A stretch of DNA of 64,000 bases, taken from NCBI RefSeq assembly GCF_000311725.1, contig NZ_HE978511.1, positions 263,498 to 327,497 of the forward strand, in the 5' to 3' direction. Both the position numbers and the translations under genes were made by a program. The notes below the pieces were generated by a model. The model had not been told where the DNA came from and did not search any database. It worked only from the letters and a program-made list of their open reading frames with translations. This DNA comes from Robertmurraya massiliosenegalensis JC6 (GTDB taxonomy: Bacteria; Bacillota; Bacilli; Bacillales; Cytobacillaceae). Shown here in pieces: positions 1 through 8,574 of the stretch (the stretch's first letter is position 1; the number at the start of each line of letters is the position of its first letter).

Positions 1-832
1 TCCATCCTGCTTCAAATTGCTGTCGGCGTTCTTCTGGTGTATCATCAAATACAGACCGATCTCGTGGTGTAACAGGAACACCTGTAGCGGATTGACGCAT
101 TTGCTCCTTGATTTCATCGTAATTTTCTCTAATTTGATTGATATAATGTAGGTCTAGTGGTTCATTTCTTGCTGGAGTACTATACTGAGGTGTTCTTTGA
201 AATACAGTGAGGTGTTCTGCTTCTTTAGCGATGACTGGGATCGCTTGAATTCCGCTTGATCCCGTGCCAACGATCCCTACACGCTTCCCTTTAAATTCGA
301 CTTTTTCATGAGGCCAATGCCCAGTATGATACCACTCACCTTTAAAATTTTCTAATCCTTTAAAATTAGGGATATTGGAAACGGATAAGCAGCCTACAGC
401 GGTAATGAAAAATTTGGCTTGGACGGTTTTACCATTATGCAATTGAATATTCCATTTATTCTTACTTTCATCAAAGTGGGCTGCATCAACCCGTGTATTG
501 AATTGAATATCACGCCGTAAATCTAATTTGTCTGTCACATAATTGATATAGCTTAATATTTCTGGTTGTTCTGCATATTTAGCGGACCACGTCCATTCCT
601 TTAAGATCTCCTCTGAAAAAGTATAATTATAGTAAATACTTTCAACATCACAGCGAGCACCCGGGTAACGATTCCAATACCATGTTCCACCAACATCGTT
701 TCCGGCTTCAAATACATAACTTGTGAAACCAGCATTTCTTAAACGATAAAGCATGTACAATCCTGAAAATCCAGCACCGACTATGACTGCATCCACTTCT
801 TTAGCTGGGTTTGAATGGTGAGATAATGTCAT
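1..832 (-). CDS. Baeyer-Villiger-type flavin monooxygenase, partial
   Basis: This is the N-terminal part (about 277 codons) of an FAD/NADPH monooxygenase; the C-terminus lies beyond base 1. The start is ATG at 830-832, seven bases after a GGAGGT site. Visible motifs are the N-terminal FAD Rossmann signature GAGFSG (residues 19-24), the Baeyer-Villiger fingerprint FKGEWYHTGHWP and, just after it, a second nucleotide-binding GTGSSG. Family members insert oxygen next to a ketone carbonyl using NADPH and O2; the substrate (cyclic, linear or aryl ketone) cannot be told from this part. It is divergent from a LuxR-type gene, with a CRE between them, so catabolite control and local regulation are likely (inference). 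Confidence 0.9.
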   Translation of the reverse strand, partial: MTLSHHSNPAKEVDAVIVGAGFSGLYMLYRLRNAGFTSYVFEAGNDVGGTWYWNRYPGARCDVESIYYNYTFSEEILKEWTWSAKYAEQPEILSYINYVTDKLDLRRDIQFNTRVDAAHFDESKNKWNIQLHNGKTVQAKFFITAVGCLSVSNIPNFKGLENFKGEWYHTGHWPHEKVEFKGKRVGIVGTGSSGIQAIPVIAKEAEHLTVFQRTPQYSTPARNEPLDLHYINQIRENYDEIKEQMRQSATGVPVTPRDRSVFDDTPEERRQQFEAGW

Positions 833-953
833 TTCATCTACCTCCTATAAAAATCTCTTTTTGCAACCCATCTGGATTTAGGTAAATAAGCACATGTTCC
901 CGAAGAATGAGTGTGGTAAAATTTTAATACTACATATTTTCAAACCACTTAAT

Positions 954-967
954 TGTAAACGTTTACA
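954..967. promoter_or_regulatory. CRE (CcpA site), perfect palindrome
   Basis: TGTAAACGTTTACA matches the Bacillus catabolite-responsive element TGWAANCGNTNWCA at every position and is a perfect palindrome. It lies 122 bases upstream of the monooxygenase start and 130 bases upstream of the LuxR-type start, so it could control either gene. The rest of 833-1096 is AT-rich with no other clear signal. Confidence 0.65.
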
Positions 968-1096
968 TTCTTTCCTCCTTTCCTATATTCATCTACAACA
1001 AATTGGTCGAACATCTAACTAAAGCTTACTATCTTTTTAATTAATTGAATATTCCTAATTTTTTGTATGATCTATCCCTAAAAAGTAGGTGAAATT

Positions 1097-1792
1097 ATGG
1101 CATATGAATATACAATTTCAAACGAACTCCGTGAATTAGAATGCGCTCCCACTTACGAAGATAAACTCTATAAAATACTTGAAACCTATATGAAGCTATT
1201 TCCAGTGAAAAATTCTTTTTTATTTCGATACTCCCATTTAGGTTTTCTTGGTGAAGGTATTATCTCTATAAACGCTGATGAATTAATTCATATTAGAGAT
1301 ATTCGTGATGATATTCGTTCATTACCAATCATTTACAGCGCTCTATACGAACGGAAAGCGAAATATTGTTCTGGTATTGATTACTTAAGACAAGTAAATA
1401 GTAAATACATTACTTCTTCCAACGTAAATTCTCTTGCTGTTATCCCGATCTGCGTGAATTCAGTAGCAATCGGATATATTTGCACAAATGAATTCAATAA
1501 AGATACCATTATTGATCAAAAGGTACTAGCTTCCTTTACCTTATATGGTCAGAAAGTCGGGAAAATTTTAGAAAGATCCCACGATGCCTTGGAATCCAGA
1601 TTATTAAGTAAAAGAGAATTGGAAGTGATGAAGAGAGTTTCATGGGGAGAAAGTACAAAGGAAATGGCTAATAGCATGAATTTAAGCGAGTTAACGATCA
1701 ATCAATACGTAAGAAGCGCTATAAAAAAACTGGGGGCACAAAACCGGGTTCATGCCGTTTCCATCTTATTTCGAAATGGGATTCTCTCTTAG
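1097..1792 (+). CDS. LuxR-family transcriptional regulator
   Basis: A 231-residue protein with a GAF-like or autoinducer-binding-like N-terminal region (about 1-160) and a C-terminal LuxR helix-turn-helix. The HTH begins at LLSKRELEVMKRVSWGES (about 168) and includes the expected TINQYVRSAIKKLGAQNR recognition region. No receiver domain or phospho-acceptor Asp is seen, so this is not a NarL-type response regulator. The start ATG follows AGGTGAAATT. Its divergent position suggests that it controls the neighbouring monooxygenase gene (inference). The ligand is unknown. Confidence 0.85.
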   Translation: MAYEYTISNELRELECAPTYEDKLYKILETYMKLFPVKNSFLFRYSHLGFLGEGIISINADELIHIRDIRDDIRSLPIIYSALYERKAKYCSGIDYLRQVNSKYITSSNVNSLAVIPICVNSVAIGYICTNEFNKDTIIDQKVLASFTLYGQKVGKILERSHDALESRLLSKRELEVMKRVSWGESTKEMANSMNLSELTINQYVRSAIKKLGAQNRVHAVSILFRNGILS

Positions 1793-1828
1793 TCTTTATA
1801 ACTTCCGCAATAGTGAAAATAGTTAGAA

Positions 1829-1880
1829 AAGAAGCCATATCATTTGATGATAAAAGCAACATGCAGATGGCTTCTTTCAT
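1829..1880. terminator. Bidirectional rho-independent terminator
   Basis: The arms AAGAAGCCAT (1829-1838) and ATGGCTTCTT (1867-1876) form a 10-bp stem. It sits between the converging LuxR-type and serine hydrolase genes. Confidence 0.7.
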
Positions 1881-1891
1881 TTATTTTGCTT

Positions 1892-3235
1892 CTATAATCC
1901 TACAAATGTTTTTTCAAACACCCGGGGATACATCCTTACTCCGAAGAAAGCTGCCCATATCTTTCCATTGGAATCAAAATAAAATTTGATTGGTTTGTCA
2001 TTTTTAACGACTACTAACGTCTGCTCATCACTAGCTCGCAGATCGTAAATTTCCCCAAAGACATTCCCTTTTAATGAATCGTTTTCGAAATAGATTTTTA
2101 TTTGACTATTGCTTTCTGCGCCTGCGTACGTGCCGACAAATTGTTCAAGTTCTTCCATTGATGCTTCGTAGACCGGCTCTCTATTTGGTTGTTGTTCAAA
2201 CGGAATATGTAATACTTGATTAATGGCAGCTTGCCAAATATTTCGCACAGAAACGCCTGTTACATTCGTTAATACCGCCACCACCAAATTCTTTTCTGGA
2301 ACAAAACCGAAATTAGAGGACACACCTGGTTGACTACCACCATGTTCAATGAGTGTCACTCCAAAATAATCTGGGGTAATTTTAAGCGCAAAGCCATAAT
2401 AAGAAACTCGATCAATTTGATACTTTGGTTCAAACATTTTTTGAATCTTATCTTTTTTAATGGCAAGTTTTGTTAACTCTGGTGCTTGATTTAAGTAGAA
2501 TTGACCATACTTGATTAAATCGATAACTGTTGAACGGATTCCACCACCAACTTCATAGTTCCCAAGTTGTGGCCAAGGCACTTCCATTAATTGGTTCGTT
2601 TTCTTTTGATAAATATACGGAGTTGTCACATTCGAAAATTTATAAACTTCTTCTAAGCTAAATGTAGAGCGATGCATTTCTAATGGAAATAATATATGCT
2701 CAGTTACATATTGTCGAAATAAGCGACCTGTTACTTTTTCAATAATAGCTCCAAGTAGTAGAAATGTATCATTACAATAACTAAAATATTCTCCAGGCTC
2801 ACCTAAAACATAATAGGGTTCTTTTTCTAAATATGCTAAATGCTTTACAAAATCGTTGAAATTTTCACACCTCTTCATTGGTGGCAGTCCAACAGAATGT
2901 GTTAACAGATGATGAATTTTCACTTTGCTACTATCCTCTAGATTACTCAGTTTAAAATCCGGCAAATATTTTATCACCTCGTCATCCGCTGATAACTTCC
3001 CCTCTGACTCTAGCTTCATAATCGCAAGAGCGGTAAATGATTTGGATATAGATGCAATTCCAAAAATCGTATCTTTTGTCACAGGTTCTCTCGCTTCAAT
3101 ATTTCGATATCCGAATCCATTTTCATATATCACTTTTCCGTCTTTCGCTACCGCTATAGCAACTCCAGCAATGTTTTCTTCCAACATTAATTCTTCAACA
3201 TACTTTTCAAAACGATTCCAATCCTGTAGTTTCAC
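1892..3235 (-). CDS. Serine hydrolase, class C beta-lactamase/PBP4*-like family
   Basis: A 447-residue protein. The beta-lactamase (PF00144) fold is shown by the nucleophile motif SISK (in GIASISKSFTALAIM, about residues 60-75), the YxN motif YCN (in FSYCNDTFLLLG) and the third motif EHGGSQPG. A C-terminal beta-rich domain from about residue 360 resembles the lipocalin-like or DUF3471 tails of this family. No signal peptide is visible, so a cytoplasmic esterase or peptidase is more likely than a penicillin-degrading enzyme. The start is GTG at 3233-3235, after GGAGGAAATAGA. Members of the family include esterases, D-aminopeptidases and PbpE; the substrate cannot be inferred. Confidence 0.85.
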   Translation of the reverse strand: MKLQDWNRFEKYVEELMLEENIAGVAIAVAKDGKVIYENGFGYRNIEAREPVTKDTIFGIASISKSFTALAIMKLESEGKLSADDEVIKYLPDFKLSNLEDSSKVKIHHLLTHSVGLPPMKRCENFNDFVKHLAYLEKEPYYVLGEPGEYFSYCNDTFLLLGAIIEKVTGRLFRQYVTEHILFPLEMHRSTFSLEEVYKFSNVTTPYIYQKKTNQLMEVPWPQLGNYEVGGGIRSTVIDLIKYGQFYLNQAPELTKLAIKKDKIQKMFEPKYQIDRVSYYGFALKITPDYFGVTLIEHGGSQPGVSSNFGFVPEKNLVVAVLTNVTGVSVRNIWQAAINQVLHIPFEQQPNREPVYEASMEELEQFVGTYAGAESNSQIKIYFENDSLKGNVFGEIYDLRASDEQTLVVVKNDKPIKFYFDSNGKIWAAFFGVRMYPRVFEKTFVGL

Positions 3236-3446
3236 TCTATTTCCTCCATTTCAGTATCTTAAGTAAATTAGGAAGAGAAAAAACCCTATCTATTTTGCAA
3301 CATGATGAACTTCTAGAATATATTTACTTGATTCCATTTCATCATTAAATACCTCAAGTTAAAAAACGCAGAAATGAACTCAAAACGATTTACCTAATCA
3401 CATTGGGGGGCGATTTTCGAATGAATAATGCTTGAGTATTCGTTTA

Positions 3447-4670
3447 TTAATTCACCTTCGAACTTTGTGAAATCGACTCACTTGAATAAGAAATATTGGG
3501 CATAATAATTTTTTTAATCCATGCTGCATTTACAAGTAATAACACGCCAGACCATATAAAAATACTACGTATTCCAAATCCCGCAGTAAATAGCCCGGCA
3601 ATATTCGGTCCAATGATATTTCCGAGGTACATTGCTGATGTTGAATAGCTATATGTACGACTTTCCATCCCTACTGGAGCAAAATGACGTAGCAACGTAT
3701 TGATAGATGGAAGCATCCCACCAATACACAAACCAAATAAAAAACGAAAGATAATGAGTTGCCAAAGATTCACCACAAATGCTTGTGGGATCATAAACAA
3801 AGCTGCTGCAATGACAGAATATAGCAATACATTTTCCGATCCAATCTTATCACCAAGCTTTCCGAGTCGCGGTGATGCAAGCATATTGGAAAAACCCATA
3901 ACCGAGGCTGCCAACCCTGAAAGAAAGGCAATATTAGATGCAGCTGGTGATATTTCTTGCACGAATACGGAAATAAGTGGAATCGTTCCCAATGTAGCTA
4001 ATTGAACAAGCGTAACAGATATAAATAAGGAAGGAATTGGCTTGTTTGCTGTGATTTTCTTGAAATCCTCAAAGATGCTCGATTTTTCCTCATTTTCATT
4101 TTTAACAAAATCTTCATGAACGAAGAAAATAACAAGTATAGCTGCGATAAATAGTAAAATACCAGTATACGAAAATATCGCACCATATCCTAAGTGATCA
4201 GCCATTACTCCTCCGATTAAAGGACCACCAATCGATCCTGAGACGGCAGCTGCATTTAGAATACCTAAAGCATAACCAACCTTCTTCTTAGGTGCAAGCG
4301 TGCTCATTAAGGCAATTGAAGCTGGGATAAAACCAGAAATGCAACCATTAATCATTCTTAAGATTAATAGTTGAATGTGATTTGATACAAATCCCATTAA
4401 AGTGATCGTAATCGCCATCCCAATCCCCGAACGAATGACCATCATTTTTCTCCCATGTTTGTCAGCTATTTTCCCCCATATGGGTGAAAAAATAAAAGCC
4501 GTTAAAAAATTGCTCCCAAATATTAGTCCTGTCCAGAGACCAGCTTGCTTCTCATCTGTTACCCCTAATTCCTGAATATATAATGATAAAAACGGAGAGA
4601 TTGAACTCATCGCTGCCACTGCTAAAAATTGACCAATACATAATATTATAAGGTTCCTTTTCCACCCCAT
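3447..4670 (-). CDS. MFS multidrug efflux transporter (DHA1 type)
   Basis: A roughly 407-residue transporter with 12 predicted membrane segments. Motif A is GKIADKHGRKMM in the loop between TM2 and TM3. An antiporter motif C-like segment, SGSIGGPLIGG, lies in TM5, marking the 12-TM drug:H+ antiporter-1 family. I chose the ATG at 4668-4670 (protein beginning MGWKRNL) because GGAG lies nine bases upstream; in-frame starts up to 4700 would put that site inside the coding region. It is transcribed alone, between a terminator and a gap of about 210 bases with no gene. The drug or metabolite it exports is unknown. Confidence 0.88.
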   Translation of the reverse strand: MGWKRNLIILCIGQFLAVAAMSSISPFLSLYIQELGVTDEKQAGLWTGLIFGSNFLTAFIFSPIWGKIADKHGRKMMVIRSGIGMAITITLMGFVSNHIQLLILRMINGCISGFIPASIALMSTLAPKKKVGYALGILNAAAVSGSIGGPLIGGVMADHLGYGAIFSYTGILLFIAAILVIFFVHEDFVKNENEEKSSIFEDFKKITANKPIPSLFISVTLVQLATLGTIPLISVFVQEISPAASNIAFLSGLAASVMGFSNMLASPRLGKLGDKIGSENVLLYSVIAAALFMIPQAFVVNLWQLIIFRFLFGLCIGGMLPSINTLLRHFAPVGMESRTYSYSTSAMYLGNIIGPNIAGLFTAGFGIRSIFIWSGVLLLVNAAWIKKIIMPNISYSSESISQSSKVN

Positions 4671-4727
4671 TTTTTTCATCTCCAATTTATTGCATTGCAT
4701 TTGAAGTACGCCGATATAAACACAACA

Positions 4728-4772
4728 AGTAATCTATTGATCGAAAGCACTGCTAAGATCAAATAGATTACT
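4728..4772 (-). terminator. Terminator hairpin downstream of the M20 peptidase gene
   Basis: The arms AGTAATCTATTGATC (4728-4742) and its near-perfect complement (4757-4772) pair. On the minus strand a T-rich run follows the stem. It ends the leftward capA-peptidase unit before the MFS gene. Confidence 0.6.
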
Positions 4773-4812
4773 CGACATCTATCATTTTATAAAATTTGTT
4801 TTAAAGAGATTT

Positions 4813-6081
4813 TTACTTTCCCCTTATCTCTAATAAAGGTTCCGTACACTCAGCCACACCGACAAGACCTAGAATGGTTAAAAGGATTTTCTGGACTCCA
4901 TAATACGCATCTTTCGGATTAAACCATTCATCTAGAGTATGCGTTCCCCCTGTTTCTCCTCCCCCACCGAGTGTAACCGCTGGGATTCCCAGATTAATAG
5001 GGACATTAGAATCCGTACTACCTGCTGGTGCAAGAATTGGTTCAAACCCTAGTCCTTTTGTTGCTGCAAGTGATGCTTGGACCGCCATTGATTCTATACT
5101 TTGTGAACCAGCGGGACGGTCGCCAACCAATTTTATCTCTACCTTAATGACATCCGCATTCCATCGCTTATTTTCTTCTTCAACGGCCCCATTTAAAATC
5201 GCCAACACTGTGCTTTCGAGGCTCAGAAGTTGTTCTTGTGAAGAAGAGCGTAAATCGATTACCATATTTGCCGTTTCTGAAATCGTGTTGACAGACGTAC
5301 CTCCACTTATCAACCCGATATTAAAAGTTGTTTTCGGCTCATTCGGCACTTGAAGATCTGCGATTTTAGCACCTGCACGTGTTAGAGCATGAATGGGGCT
5401 CGGAGTTCCAAAGGCACCATAGCTATGACCTCCTGGACCTTTGAATGTAATACTATATCGCTTACTGCCTACTCCTAAATAGGTTGTTCTTTCTGGACTT
5501 CCAGGTTCAATAGAAATAAACCCATCGATATCATGACGATTTTTGAAAAGTGCTTTCATCCCTCGTAAATCTCCTAAACCTTCCTCTCCTACATTCGCTC
5601 CAATGATGATATCTCCTTCGGTTTGGATATTTGCGTGATTTAAGCTTCTAATTAAAGTAAGCACAGATGCCAATCCTCTTCCATCATCACCAATCCCCGG
5701 GGCATAAATGATGCCATCCTTTATCCTTGCCTTCACATCCGTACCTTCTGGAAAGACGGTATCTAAATGACCACAGACTACTAATTTCGGTCCCTTCCCT
5801 GTTCCAGGACGGACACCGAAAACATTCCCTACCTCATCAACTGATATATTCTGAATTCCAAGTGCTTCTAATCGTTTTTTGAAATCCTTCCCTCTTTCTT
5901 CTTCTTGAAAGGTTGGGGCAGGAATTTCTGTGATCTCTGTTTGTTCTTTTGCCGTAAATTCATTGTCTGCTTCTAAAAATGCTAACCCCTCTTTTACTTT
6001 GTCATTTTTCAATAACTCTTTATAAACAGCTTCTACTGTACTTGAAATAAACACTTCTTTCTCTTTCGTTTCAATCCCCAT
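4813..6081 (-). CDS. M20-family zinc metallopeptidase (copy B)
   Basis: A protein of about 422 residues of the M20/M25/M40 di-zinc peptidase family. Visible are the metal motif GHLDTVFPEG (His105, Asp107), the bridging Asp in GIGDDGRG, the catalytic Glu pair in GEEGLGDLRG, the dimerisation-domain GGHSYGAFGTPS and the last ligand His in GGTHTLDEWF. The start ATG at 6079-6081 is nine bases after GGAGG; upstream in-frame codons would overlap that site. It closely resembles the second M20 gene at 14271-15518 in all these motifs, so the two are paralogues. It follows the capA-like gene in one transcription unit. The likely role is cytoplasmic cleavage of short imported peptides (inference); the specificity is unknown. 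Confidence 0.88.
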   Translation of the reverse strand: MGIETKEKEVFISSTVEAVYKELLKNDKVKEGLAFLEADNEFTAKEQTEITEIPAPTFQEEERGKDFKKRLEALGIQNISVDEVGNVFGVRPGTGKGPKLVVCGHLDTVFPEGTDVKARIKDGIIYAPGIGDDGRGLASVLTLIRSLNHANIQTEGDIIIGANVGEEGLGDLRGMKALFKNRHDIDGFISIEPGSPERTTYLGVGSKRYSITFKGPGGHSYGAFGTPSPIHALTRAGAKIADLQVPNEPKTTFNIGLISGGTSVNTISETANMVIDLRSSSQEQLLSLESTVLAILNGAVEEENKRWNADVIKVEIKLVGDRPAGSQSIESMAVQASLAATKGLGFEPILAPAGSTDSNVPINLGIPAVTLGGGGETGGTHTLDEWFNPKDAYYGVQKILLTILGLVGVAECTEPLLEIRGK

Positions 6082-6122
6082 TTCTTCATTCCTCCATTTA
6101 TTTTTTTGTGCTTTCTCCACCT

Positions 6123-7436
6123 CTAGCTTTTTACAAGATCCTTAACATATATTTTACCTATACCTTCTTCAATTTCAATTTTTGTACCATATGGTTCAGA
6201 AAGTTCCTGCAGTTTCTCCAATACGACTGTACGATTATCGAAAGCAGGTAACCCTCTTCTTGACCTTGGTTCCTTAAAACCTAATTCAATCGGATATAGA
6301 AGGATCTCTTCTAGCACACCATCTTTCATTTTCCAAGTAGGTATGAAAGACAACCAGATATTCTCTAATGTACTGAACCCAGCCGTGTTGTTTCTACTTC
6401 TTTTATCCAATGCATCTGCAACATTGTTTGTATGCTCCAAGTTGTATTTTTCATAAAAATCGGCAGGTAAATGGGCTACAGTATCGTTTTGGAAAATAAA
6501 GTTCCCTAAGCTATAAAAAATGGGCTTAGATTTATAGATTTCAATTCCCCTCACAATGTGGGGGCCATGACCGACAACTGCGTGTGCACCCTCATCAATA
6601 CACGCTCTTGAGAAAGTTTCTAAAAACTCAGCTGGAAGGTCTTTTCTTTCCCCTTTCATTTCGTGAGCGTGAATACTAACTAAAACATAATCTGCCTGTC
6701 TTTTTGCTTCAGAAATGGCGTAACGTATCCGTTTCATATCTCTTTCATTTGGTATCGTTACTTGACCCTCATTCTCATCTACCTGAAAAAGGTATTTTCC
6801 AAAGGAATATAAATCATCTGCTCTAGGAAGTTGAAAGCCCTCTTTAATTTTCAAATTTTCTCCGGCATTAATATCAACTGTAGCAGCAATTTCCTTTAAT
6901 TGAGCTAATTTATCAGCTGAAATTTTATGAATACTTTGGTAGCGAAGTGGGTTAATTCCTGGCCTTCCCATCATATCTGGACGTTGCTCTCCGGCAATAT
7001 GGGTTTCATGAAAGGAAGATGTAGCAGCAATTAACGCAACTCTACCTGAACTAGTTTCCAAATATTTCGGTTCACTAGCAAAAGCTAAATTACTTCCTAC
7101 ACCTGCATGAATAAACCCATATTGATTTAAGTACCTCTCAGTTGCTTCAAGTCCACCGTATGTATAATCAAGCGTATGATTATTAGCCCAAGCAATTAGA
7201 TTAAATCCATAATTTTTTATATCCTCTAGCACATCTGGTGAAGTCCTTGCCCAAGTGCCCCCACTTACTGCTCCAGGATATCCTTCATAATTATGTGCCG
7301 TCACTTCAAAATTGGTAAACCGAACCTCTGCGTTATGAATAAGTGAAGCAATTTCAGTAAAGCCTTTGTTACCTGGTGGCACTCTCCTTGTGATAAAGCT
7401 ATCCCCTGTTGCCACAAATGTCAGCGAATTGTTCAT
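6123..7436 (-). CDS. CapA/PgsA-like metallophosphatase-fold protein
   Basis: A 437-residue protein of the PGA_cap family (COG2843). Motifs in order are VATGDSFITRR (start of the fold), NFEVTAHNYEG, ANNHTLDY, SIHAHEMKGERKDLP and GHGPHIVRGIEIYKSKPIFYSLGNF. These carry the His/Asp/Asn metal-ligand pattern of calcineurin-like phosphatases. The ATG at 7434-7436 has GGAG eight bases upstream; a longer start would cover that site. There is no N-terminal membrane anchor or signal peptide, unlike the B. subtilis PgsA (YwtB) subunit of poly-gamma-glutamate synthase, and no pgsB or pgsC lies nearby. A polymer-synthesis role is therefore unlikely; a hydrolytic role in the peptide cluster fits better (inference). 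Confidence 0.82.
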   Translation of the reverse strand: MNNSLTFVATGDSFITRRVPPGNKGFTEIASLIHNAEVRFTNFEVTAHNYEGYPGAVSGGTWARTSPDVLEDIKNYGFNLIAWANNHTLDYTYGGLEATERYLNQYGFIHAGVGSNLAFASEPKYLETSSGRVALIAATSSFHETHIAGEQRPDMMGRPGINPLRYQSIHKISADKLAQLKEIAATVDINAGENLKIKEGFQLPRADDLYSFGKYLFQVDENEGQVTIPNERDMKRIRYAISEAKRQADYVLVSIHAHEMKGERKDLPAEFLETFSRACIDEGAHAVVGHGPHIVRGIEIYKSKPIFYSLGNFIFQNDTVAHLPADFYEKYNLEHTNNVADALDKRSRNNTAGFSTLENIWLSFIPTWKMKDGVLEEILLYPIELGFKEPRSRRGLPAFDNRTVVLEKLQELSEPYGTKIEIEEGIGKIYVKDLVKS

Positions 7437-7628
7437 GGCCCACACTCCTTTAAAATGATTCAATTCCATAATTGTGCTTCTCAAATAACTGGACTTTTCT
7501 ACTAACTTAATAATATAATTATTTTTAATATTTATAAAATTCAAATGTTTTTATCTTATAATAAGTTTTTTTTATACTATGAAACGTATAAATATAAAAT
7601 AATTTTCTATTATAAAGGAGTAGAGCTT
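7437..7628. promoter_or_regulatory. Divergent capA-like/lysR promoter region
   Basis: A 192-base, very AT-rich divergent intergenic region. It holds a weak CodY-box-like sequence, AATATTTATAAAATT (7527-7541, three mismatches to AATTTTCWGAAAATT), and the dyad ATAC-N8-GTAT (about 7574-7589), which might bind the LysR regulator. Neither is strong enough to assign. Confidence 0.35.
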
Positions 7629-8489
7629 GTGGATTCCAAGGATTGGATTATACTAGACGCACTTTATGAAGAAGGTAACATTACGAAGACCGCTGAGAGG
7701 CTCTACAGTTCACAGCCTGCGATTACTTATCGTCTCCAACAGCTAGAATATGAGTTCGGTGTAAAAATATTGATCCGAAATAAAAAAGGGGTAAAGTTTA
7801 CGGATGAAGGCGAATATTTGGTTAAATATGCTCAAAAAATGATTGAAGAGCTTAGACAGACAAAAGATCATATCCAAGATTTAGGCGGGGCAATCAAAGG
7901 TACTTTACGAATAGGTGTGAGCAGCACCTTTGCTCAATATAAATTACCGATGTTGCTAAAAGGGTTCTTATCAAATTACCCTCATGTGCAAGTAAATATC
8001 AAGACAGGATATAGCTCTGAAGTCTTCCATATGCTTAAACACGACGATGTTCAAATTGGCATTGTTAGAGGAGAGTACAATTGGGATGAATTAAGTCATA
8101 AATTGTATCAAGAAGGAATTTCGATCATTTCTCATGAGAAGTTACTTATAGAAGATCTCCCAAATCTTCCAAGAATTAATTATAAAATGGATCCATTATT
8201 CAAGCAAATGATTGAAACATGGTGGTATCAAACCTTTACAGATTCGCCTCATCATTACATGAAAGTTGATAAAATTGAGACTTGCAAGGAAATGGTAAAG
8301 CTTGGTTTAGGCTATGCCATTATACCTGAAATATGTTTGCCACCAGAGAGTCCATTTACAACCTATAATCTAGAGTATGAAAATGAAACATTAACTCGGA
8401 ATACTTGGATGAATTATCGTGAAAAATCACTAAATTTATCCGTAGTGAAGGAATTTGTCGATTATGTTACTCACTCAAAAATTATTTAA
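7629..8489 (+). CDS. LysR-family transcriptional regulator
   Basis: A 286-residue regulator. The N-terminal winged HTH (about residues 1-60) contains GNITKTAERLYSSQPAITYR, and the effector-binding domain follows from about residue 90 (LGGAIKGTLRIGVSSTF). The start is GTG at 7629, eight bases after AAAGGAG; the longer upstream frame has no ribosome site. It is divergent from capA-M20 and converges on the oppBCDF operon, sitting between the two halves of the peptide cluster. The usual LysR mode would be to control the divergent operon (inference). Confidence 0.9.
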   Translation: MDSKDWIILDALYEEGNITKTAERLYSSQPAITYRLQQLEYEFGVKILIRNKKGVKFTDEGEYLVKYAQKMIEELRQTKDHIQDLGGAIKGTLRIGVSSTFAQYKLPMLLKGFLSNYPHVQVNIKTGYSSEVFHMLKHDDVQIGIVRGEYNWDELSHKLYQEGISIISHEKLLIEDLPNLPRINYKMDPLFKQMIETWWYQTFTDSPHHYMKVDKIETCKEMVKLGLGYAIIPEICLPPESPFTTYNLEYENETLTRNTWMNYREKSLNLSVVKEFVDYVTHSKII

Positions 8490-8506
8490 TTACGTTCTAA
8501 CTTCAT

Positions 8507-8551
8507 AAAAAAAGCTTTGCTATGTTTGTTCTAGCATAGCAAAGCTTTTTT
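8507..8551. terminator. Strong bidirectional terminator between lysR and oppF-like gene
   Basis: AAAAAAGCTTTGCTATG (to 8524) pairs with CATAGCAAAGCTTTTTT (from 8535). A- and T-tracts flank both sides, so it can stop transcription from either direction. Confidence 0.85.
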
Positions 8552-8574
8552 CTTGTTTCTGATTGAAATCTTCT

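Noticed and set aside
1892-3235. A true secreted beta-lactamase resistance gene
   Set aside because: There is no signal peptide and the motifs (SISK, YCN, HGG) fit the broad esterase/PBP4* family rather than a resistance enzyme.
7574-7589. ATAC-N8-GTAT as a LysR operator
   Set aside because: It does not keep the T-N11-A spacing and lies close to the LysR start in AT-rich DNA, so chance is likely.
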